Shown in pieces: positions 22,304 to 32,310 of a stretch of DNA of 64,000 bases. This stretch comes from Chamaecyparis obtusa (lineage: Eukaryota > Streptophyta > Pinopsida > Cupressales > Cupressaceae): assembly GCA_027943335.1 (NCBI GenBank), contig BSBK01008432.1, positions 216,001 through 280,000 on the forward strand, written 5' to 3'. The notes beneath the pieces were generated by a model. That model worked only from the letters and a program-made list of their open reading frames with translations, had not been told where the DNA came from and made no database searches. The number at the start of each line of letters is the position of its first letter. The stretch's first letter is position 1. Both the position numbers and the translations under genes were made by a program.

Positions 22304-23625
22304 TGTAGACACCGAAAAATCTTTCAGAAAATAAATTATTTTTGTTTTCTGAAAATCCTTGATGACATCATCATTTATTAATTAATTATTTATTTAATTA
22401 ATTTATTTATTTTTATGGCATTAAATCCCTCTCTCTTAATTAAAAATCTTTAATTAAGGAATCTAGCCTAAAAATGTCATTTGGACATTATCCCTAATTT
22501 ATTAATTATTTAATTGATAAATTGACCAAAAACTTCAAAAATAAATTAATTTATTTTTAATTTATTTTTTATCCCAAAGTTGGCCAAAATTCTAAAGAGC
22601 ACTAAACTCTTCTAGAAAGTCCTAAACCTTCCTCTAAATGGGTCAAATCCCTAATCTAGTCCCTTCAAACCCTCAGCCTAGATATTTAATATTTATTAAA
22701 TTTGCCTTTAATAAATATCTAAATCTCACCAAAAGCCACTTGCCCATCCCTTTCTCCTAATCCTAATCCTAATCCCCTTTCTAATCTTGTCACATTCCAT
22801 TAACAAAAGGTTTACCAAAACTTATGCTAACCTCCTCTTAGTCAACAACGATTGCCACCTCTTGGCCACCTCTTGCAAATGCATTTAAGGATGCATTTAA
22901 GCCTTCCTTATCTTTCTTACATGCATTCATTATGCATTTAAGACCTTCTTATCCCTTCCTTGCCACCTCTTAGCCTTGGGCACATTTACCAAATTGTGCA
23001 CATGCCCTCAAACTTTCAACTCAATCCTCCCTTGACACTTGTCAGGACACTTGTCCTTGACAACCCTAACCTTAGCCCTAACTCTGACTCATCCTTTTAA
23101 ACCAAGCCCTTCCCTTTTCCTATAAATACCCTCACTTCCTAAGGCAAATCATCTTTAAACTCTCAAACTCAATAGCAAACTTATAATGCCATTTTCATTC
23201 TAGCATAAGCATAAACTCATCATTTTAGATCATTTCCAAGCTTAAATCACATCTAAATTAGCTTAATTGGATTAACATAGATTCATTTCTTGTTTAATCA
23301 ATCTTAGTTCATCATTTAGCTTTGCATATTTGTGTGTTCTTGAGGCCTTTGAGGCAAAATAGGTTCCTCATACCTATTTTGTGTTATTTTGGGTCTTCAT
23401 TAACCTCAAATCATCATTTATTTCCAAGTGCTTGAGTTTGCACACCCACATCCATCTATATCTAAGCATATCAAACGGTGCATGGGCGCATCCGTTTTAG
23501 GCTTAAACTGAGGTGGCTTTGATTTTAGTTTGTTTGCCATTAAATTTGATTTGATTATATGCTGACGTTTGTTTGTCTTTGGCCTTCAAAACAGGTTTAG
23601 GTGCACACTCAAATCCTAGTCTACA
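22304..23625 (+). repeat. Element C 3' LTR
   Basis: This LTR of 1322 bases is near-identical to the 5' LTR and has the same TG...CA ends and TATAAATA box (23121-23128). It is shorter by a few small deletions. The target duplication TGAAC follows at 23626. Confidence 0.95.
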
Positions 23626-23912
23626 TGAACACCCAAAAATTAAGGGATTTTGAAATATGGATAGGGGGTCAAGGATGAGGTTGACTCTGACCTAGGTTAG
23701 AGTCAAGCTTGACTTTGACCTACAAGGTCTACTTTGACCTTATGGTCAAAAACCTCAACTTCCTAGCCCAGATTCCTAGGAAATGCAGTTGTGAAGTGAA
23801 AATCAAGTGCAGAGGGAAGCAGAACAAGGGAGAAAGTGAGACACATGCAAAGACCCAATCAAGGTGCTTAACATGACCCCAAACCACTTACTCAGAGAGC
23901 TAAATTCTCTTA
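23626..23912 (-). repeat. Element B 5' LTR, right portion
   Basis: This continues the LTR interrupted by element C and matches 2296-2625. It includes the second copy of the target duplication (23626-23630) and the W-box cluster near 23667-23749. It ends at CTCTTAT, where the RT of Copia A resumes (the codons for FFLG start within one to four bases). The terminal CA seen in the left copy is blurred here. Confidence 0.82.
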
Positions 23913-24623
23913 TCCAAGAAAGAATTTCATTTCACCTATCATGGACATCTCAAATTCATTTTCCATCTCCTTAGCAAATATCTTACATAGATCATCATTA
24001 CCTCCAAAGATAATATCATCAACAAAGACTTCTATTATCAAGATTCCATCTTCACTAGTTCTTAAATACAAATTATTGTCTACATTACCTTTTCTAAATC
24101 CAAGCCGAAGTAGATACTTGTCTAACCTTGCATACCAAGCCCTAGGAGCTTGCTTCAACCCATACAGAGATTTCTTCAACTTGCACACCATGTCTCTATC
24201 TTCGCATAGAGGAAATCCATCATGTTGTTCTATATATACTTCTTCTTCAAGATCATCATTCAGAAATGCAGAATTTACATCCATTTGATACACCTTGAAG
24301 TTCTTATGTCCAGCATAAGCCAAGAACAATCTTACTGCCTCTATTCTAGCAATAGGAGAAAATGTTTCTTCAAAGTCTATGTCTTCTTGCTTTGAATACC
24401 TTTTACATACTATTCTTGCTTTATTTCTTACAATAGTTCCTTCTTCATTCATTTTGTTTCTAAAGACCCATTTTGTTCCTATTACATTTTTGTTTTTAGG
24501 CCTAGGAACCAATTCCCAAGTGTCATTCTTCTTTATCTGATTTAATTCTTCCTCCATACCATTTAACCAATATTCATCTCTACATGCTTCATCTATCATT
24601 TTTGGTTCAACTTGAGAAATCAA
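23913..24623 (-). pseudogene. Copia A reverse transcriptase, N-terminal two thirds
   Basis: The minus-strand frame shows the Copia RT order: NDTWELVPRPKNKNVIGTKW, FRNKMNEEGTIVRNKARIV, EDIDFEETFSPIARIEAVRL, YQMDVNSAFLNDDLEEEVYI, LKKSLYGLKQAPRAWY and the catalytic box EVFVDDIIFGG (FVDD). It ends at MKFFLG. The protein would have continued into the RNase H part now at 385-1136, with about 16 codons missing between the two halves. Within this block there is no stop, so the RT stayed open until it was split. It is in a different frame from the integrase block upstream. Confidence 0.93.
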
Positions 24624-24792
24624 AAATAAAATCTTCTCTAACTTTTGATCTACTTAGTACTCCTTGATTGGTGTTTCCAATAATTTGATTTTTAGGATGG
24701 TTATTCTTTACATACCTCGGTGTTTTAGGAGTCTTAGGAGCCTCACTTGTGCAAACATCACAAGCCTCTTTTTCACTTTCTTCCTCAACAAG

Positions 24793-25821
24793 TTATTCTC
24801 CTTCTGCAGTAGTAGCTTCTTTGATCTCTAAAATCTTATTACTGTCATACATTCTTTCTTGTATATGAAAATTTTCATCTTTTCTTACATTAGTGCTTTC
24901 AATCATCTTTCTCAATCCCAAATTGAAACATTTGTAAGTCTTTCTCTTAATAGGGTAACTAAGAAAATTTTCTTCATCACTTCTAGCATCAAACTTTCCT
25001 ATCTCACCATCTCTCTTGATATAACACTTACTACCAAATATTCTAAAATATTTTACAATAGGAGTGTGATCAAACCATAATTCATAAGGATTTTTACTTG
25101 TACCTTCTCTAATTTGAATTATGTTAAATGTATATACCATTGTTCTAATAGCCTCTCTCCAATGTACATGAGATACATTTCCTTCAAGCAACATTCTCCT
25201 AGCAGCATCAAGTATAGTCATGTTCCTTTGCTCTTCTATCCCATTCTATTATGGAGTCCAAGGAGAAGATGTATGTCTCTTTATTCCATGCTCTTCATAG
25301 TATGAGTTGAATAAGTCTGAAGTAAATTCTCCACCCCTTTTTAACCTTAGACACTTAATCTTTAGACCTGATTCATTCTCTACTTTTTCTTTGAACAACT
25401 TGAATTTATCAAATGCTTCTGATTTTTCCTTCAAATAAGTGACCCACATCATTCTAGAGAAGTCATCAACAAAGAGAATGAAATACCTTTCACCATAGTA
25501 TGATTTTGTCCTTGTAGGTCCACATAGGTCTATGTGTACCAGTTCCAACTTCTCTCTTGATGTATATGCTTTGATTTTATAACTTCTTCTAGTCTGTTTT
25601 CCCATGACACATTCTCTGCAAATAGTGTTAGATGGTTTTACAATCTTTGGTAGATCTCTCACTGCATTAGTCATACATTTCTTTACAATGTTATCAAAAG
25701 TAACATGAAAAAATCTTATATGCGATAACCAATTGTCATCAACCTTCGCAACAAAACAAAAGACTCCAAATATATTTAATTCAAATACATTACCTCTAGA
25801 TTTAGTACCGATTACAATCAT
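24793..25821 (-). pseudogene. Copia A integrase
   Basis: The two minus-strand open blocks (25821-25249 and 25221-24793) are in one frame with a stop between them. They show the GAG-pre-integrase segment (SHIRFFHVTFDNIV) and the zinc-binding remnant (CRECVMGKQTRRSY). The catalytic core has LVHIDLCGPTRTKSYYGERY (first Asp), YFILFVDDFSRMMWVTYLK and LRLKRGGEFTSDLF (the second Asp of the usual R-S-D-x-G-G-E is not seen, as K-R-G-G-E stands there). The C-terminal domain has TPIVKYFRIFGSKCYI. Integrase would join the cDNA to the genome. The Arg at the usual Asp position suggests the copy was already impaired. Confidence 0.88.
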
Positions 25822-25869
25822 CTTACTTGCCTTAATTCTGATAAAGTATTTTCCATTGGTAAAACTTAA

Positions 25870-26430
25870 CTAAAACTCTTTATCCATTAACTGTCCAAGA
25901 CTCAACAAGTTATGTTTCAAACCTTCAACAAGCAATACATTATCTATGTTGGTTTTTCCATTTATAGTAATAGATCCTACTCCTATGATAGGTTTAGGAA
26001 GATCGTCTCCAAACCTCACAACACCACCATCATACTTTACTAGTTTAACAAACTTGTTTTTATCTCCAGTCATATGGTGTGAACAACCATTGTCTATTAT
26101 CCATTCAATTTTCTTTTCAACGTGAGTTACTAAAAAATTTTCTTCATGCACTAGTTCATCTTTAATAGAAACAAATTTGATCTCTTCATAATCCAAATCA
26201 TCATCATCAGAAATGCCTTCACTGTCAAAATAACATTCTTTTTCATTTTTAATCTTGGAAAAATCAGGTTTGTACTTAGGAACTCTTGTAGGACATCTAG
26301 ATGTAAAATGACCTACCTTATTGCATGAAAAACATTTCGAAGGTAACTTTCCTTCAAATTTTCCCTTACCTCTTTTTTCTCTTCTAGAAATCAGTGCAAC
26401 AATTTCATCTATCTTTCTTTCTTGTGCCAT
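25870..26430 (-). pseudogene. Copia A gag zinc knuckle and protease
   Basis: The minus-strand block opens with a basic stretch and a perfect CCHC knuckle (CFSCNKVGHFTSRC, residues about 33-46). It then has an acidic linker and the aspartic protease start WIIDNGCSHHMTGDK, where D-N-G replaces the usual D-S-G of Copia proteases. GVGSITINGK and LLVEGLKHNLLSLGQL follow. The knuckle binds the genomic RNA and the protease matures the polyprotein. This block is open from end to end and shares its frame with gag upstream and integrase downstream. Confidence 0.9.
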
Positions 26431-26433
26431 TAT

Positions 26434-27177
26434 CTATTCCCATTCCTCAGCATACTCACCAAGCTCTTCTTTTAGATCTTCACTGCTAGTGCTCAGAAGT
26501 GCCTGCATCTTCTTGTGTGTAGATGCCTTGAATGCTGATTCAACTTTAGGTACAGATTCTCCTAGTTCTACAGCTTCAAAGGTAGTTAGCTTTGCAATCA
26601 ACATCTCTTTGCTAAAGTTCGGAGTCAGAAGTATAGTTTCTTGAATAGACATGGCCTTGAACTTGTAAGTAGGTGTCAATGATCTAAGAATCTTCGCAAT
26701 AACTTCTTCTTCATCATAAGTGCCTCCATAGTTTATGATTCCAACTATAGCTTCAATAACCCTTTGAACATAAGCCCCAATGCTTTCATCCTCATTCATT
26801 TGTAGCTTCTCCATCTTAGTCTTCTAATTTTGTAGTTTCTCTTGCTTGGTATATTTGTCTCCTTCATATAGTGCTTACAATCTTTCCCATATCAGGTATG
26901 CCGAATCCAAGTCTTTGACTTTAGTAAAATCTCCTTCAGAGAGTGCATTGATCAATGCTTCCCTTGCAATCATGTTAAGTGAAAATATCTTCTTTTCATC
27001 CTTAGTAGTTGTTGCCAACTCATCTTTGGATTTTATAGCTATCTTATTTCTTGTGATCAGTGAATAGTTAATCCCCAAACAAAATAGGTGAGTTTGCATC
27101 TTGTTCTTCCAAATATCAAAGTTCTCAGGATCAAATTTCGGACTATCCTTCCTATAGAATGCCATCGTCAAGATCAC
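26434..27177 (-). pseudogene. Copia A gag
   Basis: The frame starts at about 27165-27177 (a Met followed by AFYRKDSPKFDPENFDIW). It shows the Copia gag pattern FDPENFDIWKNKMQTHL, then AYLIWERL and, in the second block, LQMNEDESIGAYVQRV, ILRSLTPTYKFKAMSI and LTTFEAVELG. One or two stops separate the blocks at 26875-26815. Gag builds the particle shell. It begins about 35 bases inside the primer binding site, as expected for a Copia element with a short leader. Confidence 0.88.
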
Positions 27178-27212
27178 CTTAAGTTGTTAAGATTTTTCTC
27201 TAAGGACCAGTA

Positions 27213-27224
27213 GCTCTGATACCA
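27213..27224 (-). other. Primer binding site of Copia A
   Basis: The plus strand reads GCTCTGATACCA. The minus strand therefore reads TGGTATCAGAGC, the classic site complementary to initiator tRNA-Met, two bases after the 5' LTR. Confidence 0.93.
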
Positions 27225-27226
27225 AT

Positions 27227-28493
27227 TGTTAGGAATAACAGTCCACAATACAACTAAGAGGGGGGGTGAATCATTTGTATGATAGATTATTAAACTTTAA
27301 ACTTTAAGTAGTAGTAATATCAAATCCAATGAACACAATGAGTTCTAGCACAATAACACAATGTTTTGGTCTCAGGGAAACCCTGTTAAAGGTAAAAAAT
27401 GTGGTGGGAATTAGCACCCACAAATAATGTATTGAGAGTATAGTTATCCTTGTTAGAAGATATAGCCCTGTTAGGAGCTTATTGAAACATTATAGTACAT
27501 AGTCCTTGTTAGAGGACAGACCCTGTTAGGATTCAAGAACAAAAGGGAGGGCTCACTGCCCAAGGCTCACTACCCAATGAAGGTTAAGTCCACCTTCAGA
27601 ACTCACTGTTCGCAACACAAGTGTATATGAAGAAATACACAATTTTTTGAACTGTTTAGCAGCAACTGTCTTTTCTTGATCAGTCCCAATGAAGTCCTCC
27701 AGTAAACCTATGCCTTACATATAATAGAAACAAGCTCCTATATTTCACAACCTCTCTATATCACCTTTTTGACATCCATATATTTTCCAAAGAAAAGACC
27801 TTTTATTTATACCTTATTACAATTCAAATAATTAGGTCAGCCTATAAGCCTTTCCTAATTACAAATATTTACATAACCCCTTGCTAAGATACATAGGGTA
27901 TCTAGAACAAGTATACAATGATTACATTACAAAATTTAAGGACTGACATCCTTAATTTATGTTCGTCAAGCATAACACATGCTACATTTTTTTCAAGTCA
28001 GCTTTCAAATATGTTTTCTCTAGACCACATGCCACAACTGACGTCACTAATCATTTCATACCTTGCGCTGACCAATGAACATCCTTCAATAAGTTTTCTT
28101 TCATCCCTTAAGCTTGCATGCCTAGAATCCATATCATCTGGAAGATATACCAGAATCACAAAGACTAACTCTGTCATTTCCCACTGTCATAGTCTAGTGA
28201 CCAATCTTTACCAAAACATCTATAACTCCTCTAATGTGAAAAATTACATGATACGATCTTGGATATAATATCTCAACACCTTTAGGAACTCTTATTTGTC
28301 TTCATAGCATCTGGAACATACGTATAGTACTATCTGTACACTGTGATAAATCAGCCTATACTCTTCACAAAGACATATGTTAACATCATTGACAAACCAC
28401 AAATGCCAACAGTATGATTTCCCATTCAGTAATGTAGTGATTAAACATATTAAATGTCTCAATCACCTCCCTATGCATTAGCAATATCCAATA
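27227..28493 (-). repeat. Copia A 5' LTR
   Basis: This LTR of 1267 bases starts TGTTAGGAATAACA on the plus strand, next to the primer site. It ends GCAATATCCAATA, where the other LTR has CCAACA. Its last 93 bases match 1-93. A TATA box on the minus strand (TATAAATA, 27805-27812) fits U3. Confidence 0.85.
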
Positions 28494-29073
28494 GAAGGAA
28501 CAAAATCATCATCCTTAGTGTTAGAGTACTTATACTTCCCCTTTCCCCCTGATTTGGTTTTTGATTTAGGAGTTGTTTTAATTTTTTAGGAAGGAACATA
28601 ATCTTCTTCATCATTTTATGTGTCCCCTTCATCATCAGTATCCTCAACCAAACCCTTGACAATTGTATTCCCGTTGTAAAAAATGGAGATGGGATTTGAT
28701 GAGCTATGGAGGGCTTTACAATGTTACTAGATTAGAACCATGAGGCCTTTATGCAACACTAGGTTTTTATCTAGGTTCTTATAGTGATCTTTTATATTGG
28801 CCTTAAGGGAAGGCCAAAGATAAAATGGAATGGAAACCCTAGTTTGATGGCAAAAATGATATAAAAACAAAAAATGGTGGCCAAATCCCCTCGTAAAATA
28901 CCATCTAGGGTTGGATGATCCATAATAACTTTAAGTACCTGGCCCCAAATCTTCTTAAACTTGGTTAGATCATAGCTTCTTTTACTTCCTCTCTCTTCTT
29001 AAATGTCATCACTAATCACTATGTTTTCCTTATACTCACCACATGACCTATTGTTCAATAGTAAAGCCGCCAC
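28494..29073 (-). other. Coherent but unidentified minus-strand sequence
   Basis: Downstream, on the minus strand, of the RNase H fragment there is a fairly readable stretch. It has KFKKIWGQVLKVIMDHP and then, near 28500-28660, an acidic-then-basic run (EDTDDEGD, KTTPKSKTKSGGKGKYKYS). Several stops interrupt it. I do not recognise it. Copia A inserted at its left edge, so its continuation lies beyond the window's left end. Confidence 0.35.
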
Positions 29074-29400
29074 CTAAACCTCCAACCTATCTTCTTTATG
29101 CCATGTGCACCTCCCAGTGTTGACAACACCTCTATTTGAAAACCAGTCAGTGATATTGTTTGCCTCATAGTATGTGTGGGAAACATAGAACCTTTCAAAC
29201 AAGGCAAAAATATCTTTGGATTTATGTATCAAAGACTCAATAGTCCAAGAAGGTCTAAAGTTGTCTTTAATACAATTAATAATATTTTTTGAATCACCTT
29301 CCGCCCAAATATTTTTATAGTTTAATTGACGAGCCATGAGGAGGCCCTAGTAAGCACCAATGGATTTAGCCATGTGGTTTGTTTGGCTACCAACATGGAG
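29074..29400 (-). pseudogene. RNase H fragment (LINE-type or host RVT_3-like)
   Basis: The minus strand gives NHMAKSIGAY, a stop, GLLMARQLNYKNIWAEGDSK, IINCIKD, ESLIHKSKDIF, VSHTYYEANNITDW. This is the pattern of the plant RNase H-like domain found at the C-terminus of LINE ORF2 and in some host genes (E.A...GL.LA....; EGDS; ..REANNVADW). The catalytic Asp of EGDS and an Asp in the final motif are present. The N-terminal catalytic strand is not seen, so it is a truncated copy. The following sequence does not resemble the usual LINE end, which leaves its origin open. Confidence 0.65.
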
Positions 29401-29449
29401 TGCCATGACCAAAATGAAGATGACATTTTCAACCCTTATCACTAAACAT

Positions 29450-29958
29450 TATAAACTAGTTATAGACTAAGATTACCTTTATTTATTATTAATTTTTTTA
29501 TTTTAAATTATTAATTTTTAACATCTAAATTTTATATATTATGACTTTATAATTTTATTTCTTCTATTTGATTTTTTAATTTAGATTTGAATTAGAACTT
29601 AAATTGATTATTTATACCTATTATACAAATTTAAGATGAAAATAAAAGATTTTAGAAATATTTTAAAAAAAAATTTACTAAAATTTAAATATTTTCACCA
29701 TAATTAAATTTTGAACTTTTATCTTAAGTTATATAATATTTATTAAACTTATATAATACTTATTAATTTTTTTATATTTTAAAAATATTTTATTTTTTAA
29801 ATTAAAAGATTATTTTTAAATAAAAACTTTTATATTTAGTATTTTACTTTTATTCATATAATAATTTATTTTCTAAATAATATTATAAGATCATTTATTC
29901 TATTTATTATAATTTAAAATAATAAGGAAAATATTTACCATGATATAATTCTAATATG
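29450..29958. other. Extremely AT-rich spacer
   Basis: About 500 bases consist almost only of A and T, with many runs of four or more. I see no reading frame, repeat unit or element end in it. Confidence 0.7.
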
Positions 29959-30607
29959 TTTTTATTCTTTTTTAGAAAGGTGGCAGAGTCGCTTAATAAA
30001 TATATAATAATAAAATTTACAATTCTTACTGGTTCTAAAATAAGGGGCTCCTAGAGAAAACAACCAGGAAGAAAAACTCCATTTGTGACCCCATCAAGAA
30101 AAAGAGAGAATGGAAGGAACACTGCAAGGGGGGAAAAAATCCCCTTGTGCAGTGTCCTCAAGTTACATTAATACTGTTATGGAGTATTTGAAGACTATAC
30201 CTAAAAATTGCATCACTGTATGACCCAAAGGGAAATTACATACATCCCCGTAGGGCCATTACATACATCTCGGAGGCATATAGAATATACAGGAAAAACT
30301 CATCCACTGAAGAGGATGGAATTTACAGTGAAACCAAAATGAAGACATGGGAGTGAAAAGATGTTGTAACAAAATACCAGCCTATGAGAGAAAGAGAAGA
30401 GAACACTTTGATCTTGTTGAAAATGGAGTCTTTGAATCCTTGCACAAAAAAAGAAATAATAGAACCACAAAAACCATCGTGCACCATAACGAAAATATAT
30501 AATCAAGCCTCCATACAAAAAGTAGAAACATTAGCATGACCAAGATTAAGATTTAGATCAAGAATTGGCTAAGAAGGAACCAAGCCAGTCTAAAGAGGAA
30601 CAATCGG
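29959..30607 (-). other. Possible 3' untranslated tail of the unknown frame at 30608-31213
   Basis: On the minus strand the unknown frame is followed by about 600 bases without coding potential. They end near CTTTCTAAAAAAGAATAAAAAC, which looks like a degenerate poly(A) or polyadenylation region next to the AT-rich spacer. This would fit a retrocopied transcript or a LINE end. I cannot decide between them. Confidence 0.35.
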
Positions 30608-31213
30608 CTAATTAAGAGTGTCTTCCTCCAAAAGATCAAGAATTACAAATACCACTTGATGAATGCTCTTGATGCATTCTTTAGTCAAAAAGGTCCCAAA
30701 TTGTTGTAGGGAAACTTTGACAGGATGAAAAGACTTCCTTTCAAGAGCTTTCTTAATGCTTTCCAAAACCATATATACTCTGTGATTTTTAGGAACAACA
30801 TGATGATGGAAGAGACCACCAATCAAAGCAACACCACCACATAAATCATATTTTTGATATGCTTTCATAATATTATTACCTTGCAAGAAAGAGGGCTTGA
30901 CATAATGACTTACAATTAGCTCTAACTGAGCGGGGGATTGCAGCAGGTCTAAAGTATTAGAAAGGAAAATAGACAGAATCTACGAGGGATAAATGATCTA
31001 TTTTCCCGAAGGAGAGAGGATGTCAAAACCTATGATCCTCCTTATTCCATGTCAAATATGAGGATGATCACACAGACAGATAGTTGCAAGCATATCATCC
31101 TTAATGCAACCAAGGAATGGATTTTCCCAATCCTCAACCTCCAACAGAACCCTTATAATTTCTAGGGTAGTAATCCATGTGCAAAGAGGAACATATTGAG
31201 CAGAATTTGACAT
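30608..31213 (-). pseudogene. Unknown 200-codon reading frame with three stops
   Basis: On the minus strand, ATG at 31213 opens a frame of 202 codons to the stop at 30608, broken by only three in-frame stops. Each of these would be CGA or CAG before one C-to-T change (HI-stop-HG, GK-stop-II, PS-stop-IL). The text is protein-like: helix-friendly, with LLEVEDWENPFLGCIKDDML, CLCDHPHI, LCGGVALIGGLFHHH and LDLLEEDTLN. No transmembrane or signal segment is obvious. I do not recognise the family. The alternating short hydrophobic segments could be helical repeats, but that is a guess. Its neighbours are transposon remnants, so it may be a retrocopy of a host gene. Confidence 0.4.
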
Positions 31214-31990
31214 TCAATCTGACACCAACAAGAAAACTAGGGTGACCCAACATCTTGAATAATCGCAGATGAAAATTAATCCAGAATTAGCCCTGGTAAA
31301 AACAAGAAGTTGATTGAGAAATGGGGAAGAATTACTCATAAATAACAAAGAACAACAGAAGATATGGAAACCTAAACACCACCTAAGCTAATAATTACAC
31401 CTTACACAGGTGATACAAAATCTCATGAAAGATGTGAAGGACACAAAAAGCATGCGGGAGGAGTCACATATAACGTTTAATAACTAACTACTCACATGAA
31501 AAGAAATTCATGACATCAAATATCCAAGTGACCCTTTAAACTCATAATCATCATAGACAAAGAACAATGAAGAGAACGAAATAACCAGAATCCAAATGTG
31601 TACTCGAAGATCAGATGACAATAGCCAAGGACAACAAAAGGATGTGGGAAAGTCGAGAAGTACAAAATCAAATGGGTATGTGGCAACTAGAGAGAAAAAT
31701 AAAGCATCACAAACTTGTGGGAGGTTAATTATGAAAGATAATGCTATATCTATTAAATGCCAATCTTACAGACCATTAACTACTCAAAAAAGAAAGACTA
31801 CATGTACTGGATGAAAATTTATTATTAATGCCAACTCAACTTGCAAATGAAATCAAAAGTGTCATCTTATCGGAAAGAGATGAAATTAGATATTAAAATT
31901 ATTGGGGAGAAGAAATAAAAATCATTCAAATGCTGAAGGAAAAAAAGGAAACATGATCAATTGAGAGAGGATAGCTAATTAAGCTATATA
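31214..31990. other. Spacer without recognisable features
   Basis: This is AT-rich sequence with short open frames only (for example 31596-31814 plus). None of them shows a domain or is supported by a neighbouring frame. Confidence 0.6.
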
Positions 31991-32021
31991 ATGCTAAATG
32001 ATATTTAACCATTACGGCACA

Positions 32022-32306
32022 CCCTTTATTCTTGAGCCAAAGATTGTTATACATATTAGTGACCAAAGAAACCACTAAAAAATATAGATAGCTCCACCAA
32101 AAAAGGGATGTCATAATGGCATTTAGCATGATAGAGGCTAATTAGCAACATAATTAAGAATACACACACCCTTTTTCTAGAGGCTTGTTGTACATATTAG
32201 TGACCAAAGAGACCACTAAACAATATAGATAGCTCTACCAAAAAAGGGTTTCATAATGACATTTAGCATGATAAAATCTAATAAGCACCATAAATAAGAT
32301 TACACA
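32022..32306. repeat. Two-copy tandem repeat of about 140 bases in the LINE F 3' region
   Basis: The block from ACCCTTTATTC through TACATATTAGTGACCAAAGA, then GACATTTAGCATGATA-like sequence and TTACACAC is repeated (about 32022-32166 and 32167-32306) at about 85-90% identity by eye. It lies just beyond the stop of the LINE F reading frame. Confidence 0.75.
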
Positions 32307-32310
32307 CTAT

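Larger units (their letters stand above)
8571..23625 (+). mobile_element. Element C: Tat-lineage Gypsy LTR retrotransposon (complete length)
   Basis: This 15-kb element has LTRs at 8571-9917 and 22304-23625, both starting TGTAGACACC and ending GTCTACA. It also has a TGG primer site, gag, protease, RT, RNase H, a second RNase H-like domain, integrase and a polypurine tract (AAAGAGGGGCAAAA) before the 3' LTR. It is flanked by the perfect 5-bp duplication TGAAC (8566-8570 and 23626-23630). The extra RNase H between the RT block and integrase is the mark of the Tat clade. The LTRs differ by only about 15 substitutions and four or five small indels by eye, so this is the youngest of the three nested elements. 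It is nevertheless inactive, with many in-frame stops and one frameshift. Confidence 0.93.
23913..28493 (-). mobile_element. Copia element A, 5' half (right fragment)
   Basis: On the minus strand this runs from the 5' LTR (27227-28493) through a tRNA-iMet-type primer site, gag, protease, integrase and the first two thirds of RT. It stops at FFLG, where element B is inserted. The rest lies at 1-1136. Gag to integrase stay in one frame, whereas the RT block is in another frame. The five bases next to the right LTR end are GAAGG, but the matching left flank is outside the window. Confidence 0.9.

Noticed and set aside
21904..22381. Overlapping frames of 85-130 codons at the element C 3' end and LTR
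   Set aside because: The region is non-coding. The frames cross the polypurine tract and LTR border and have low-complexity composition.
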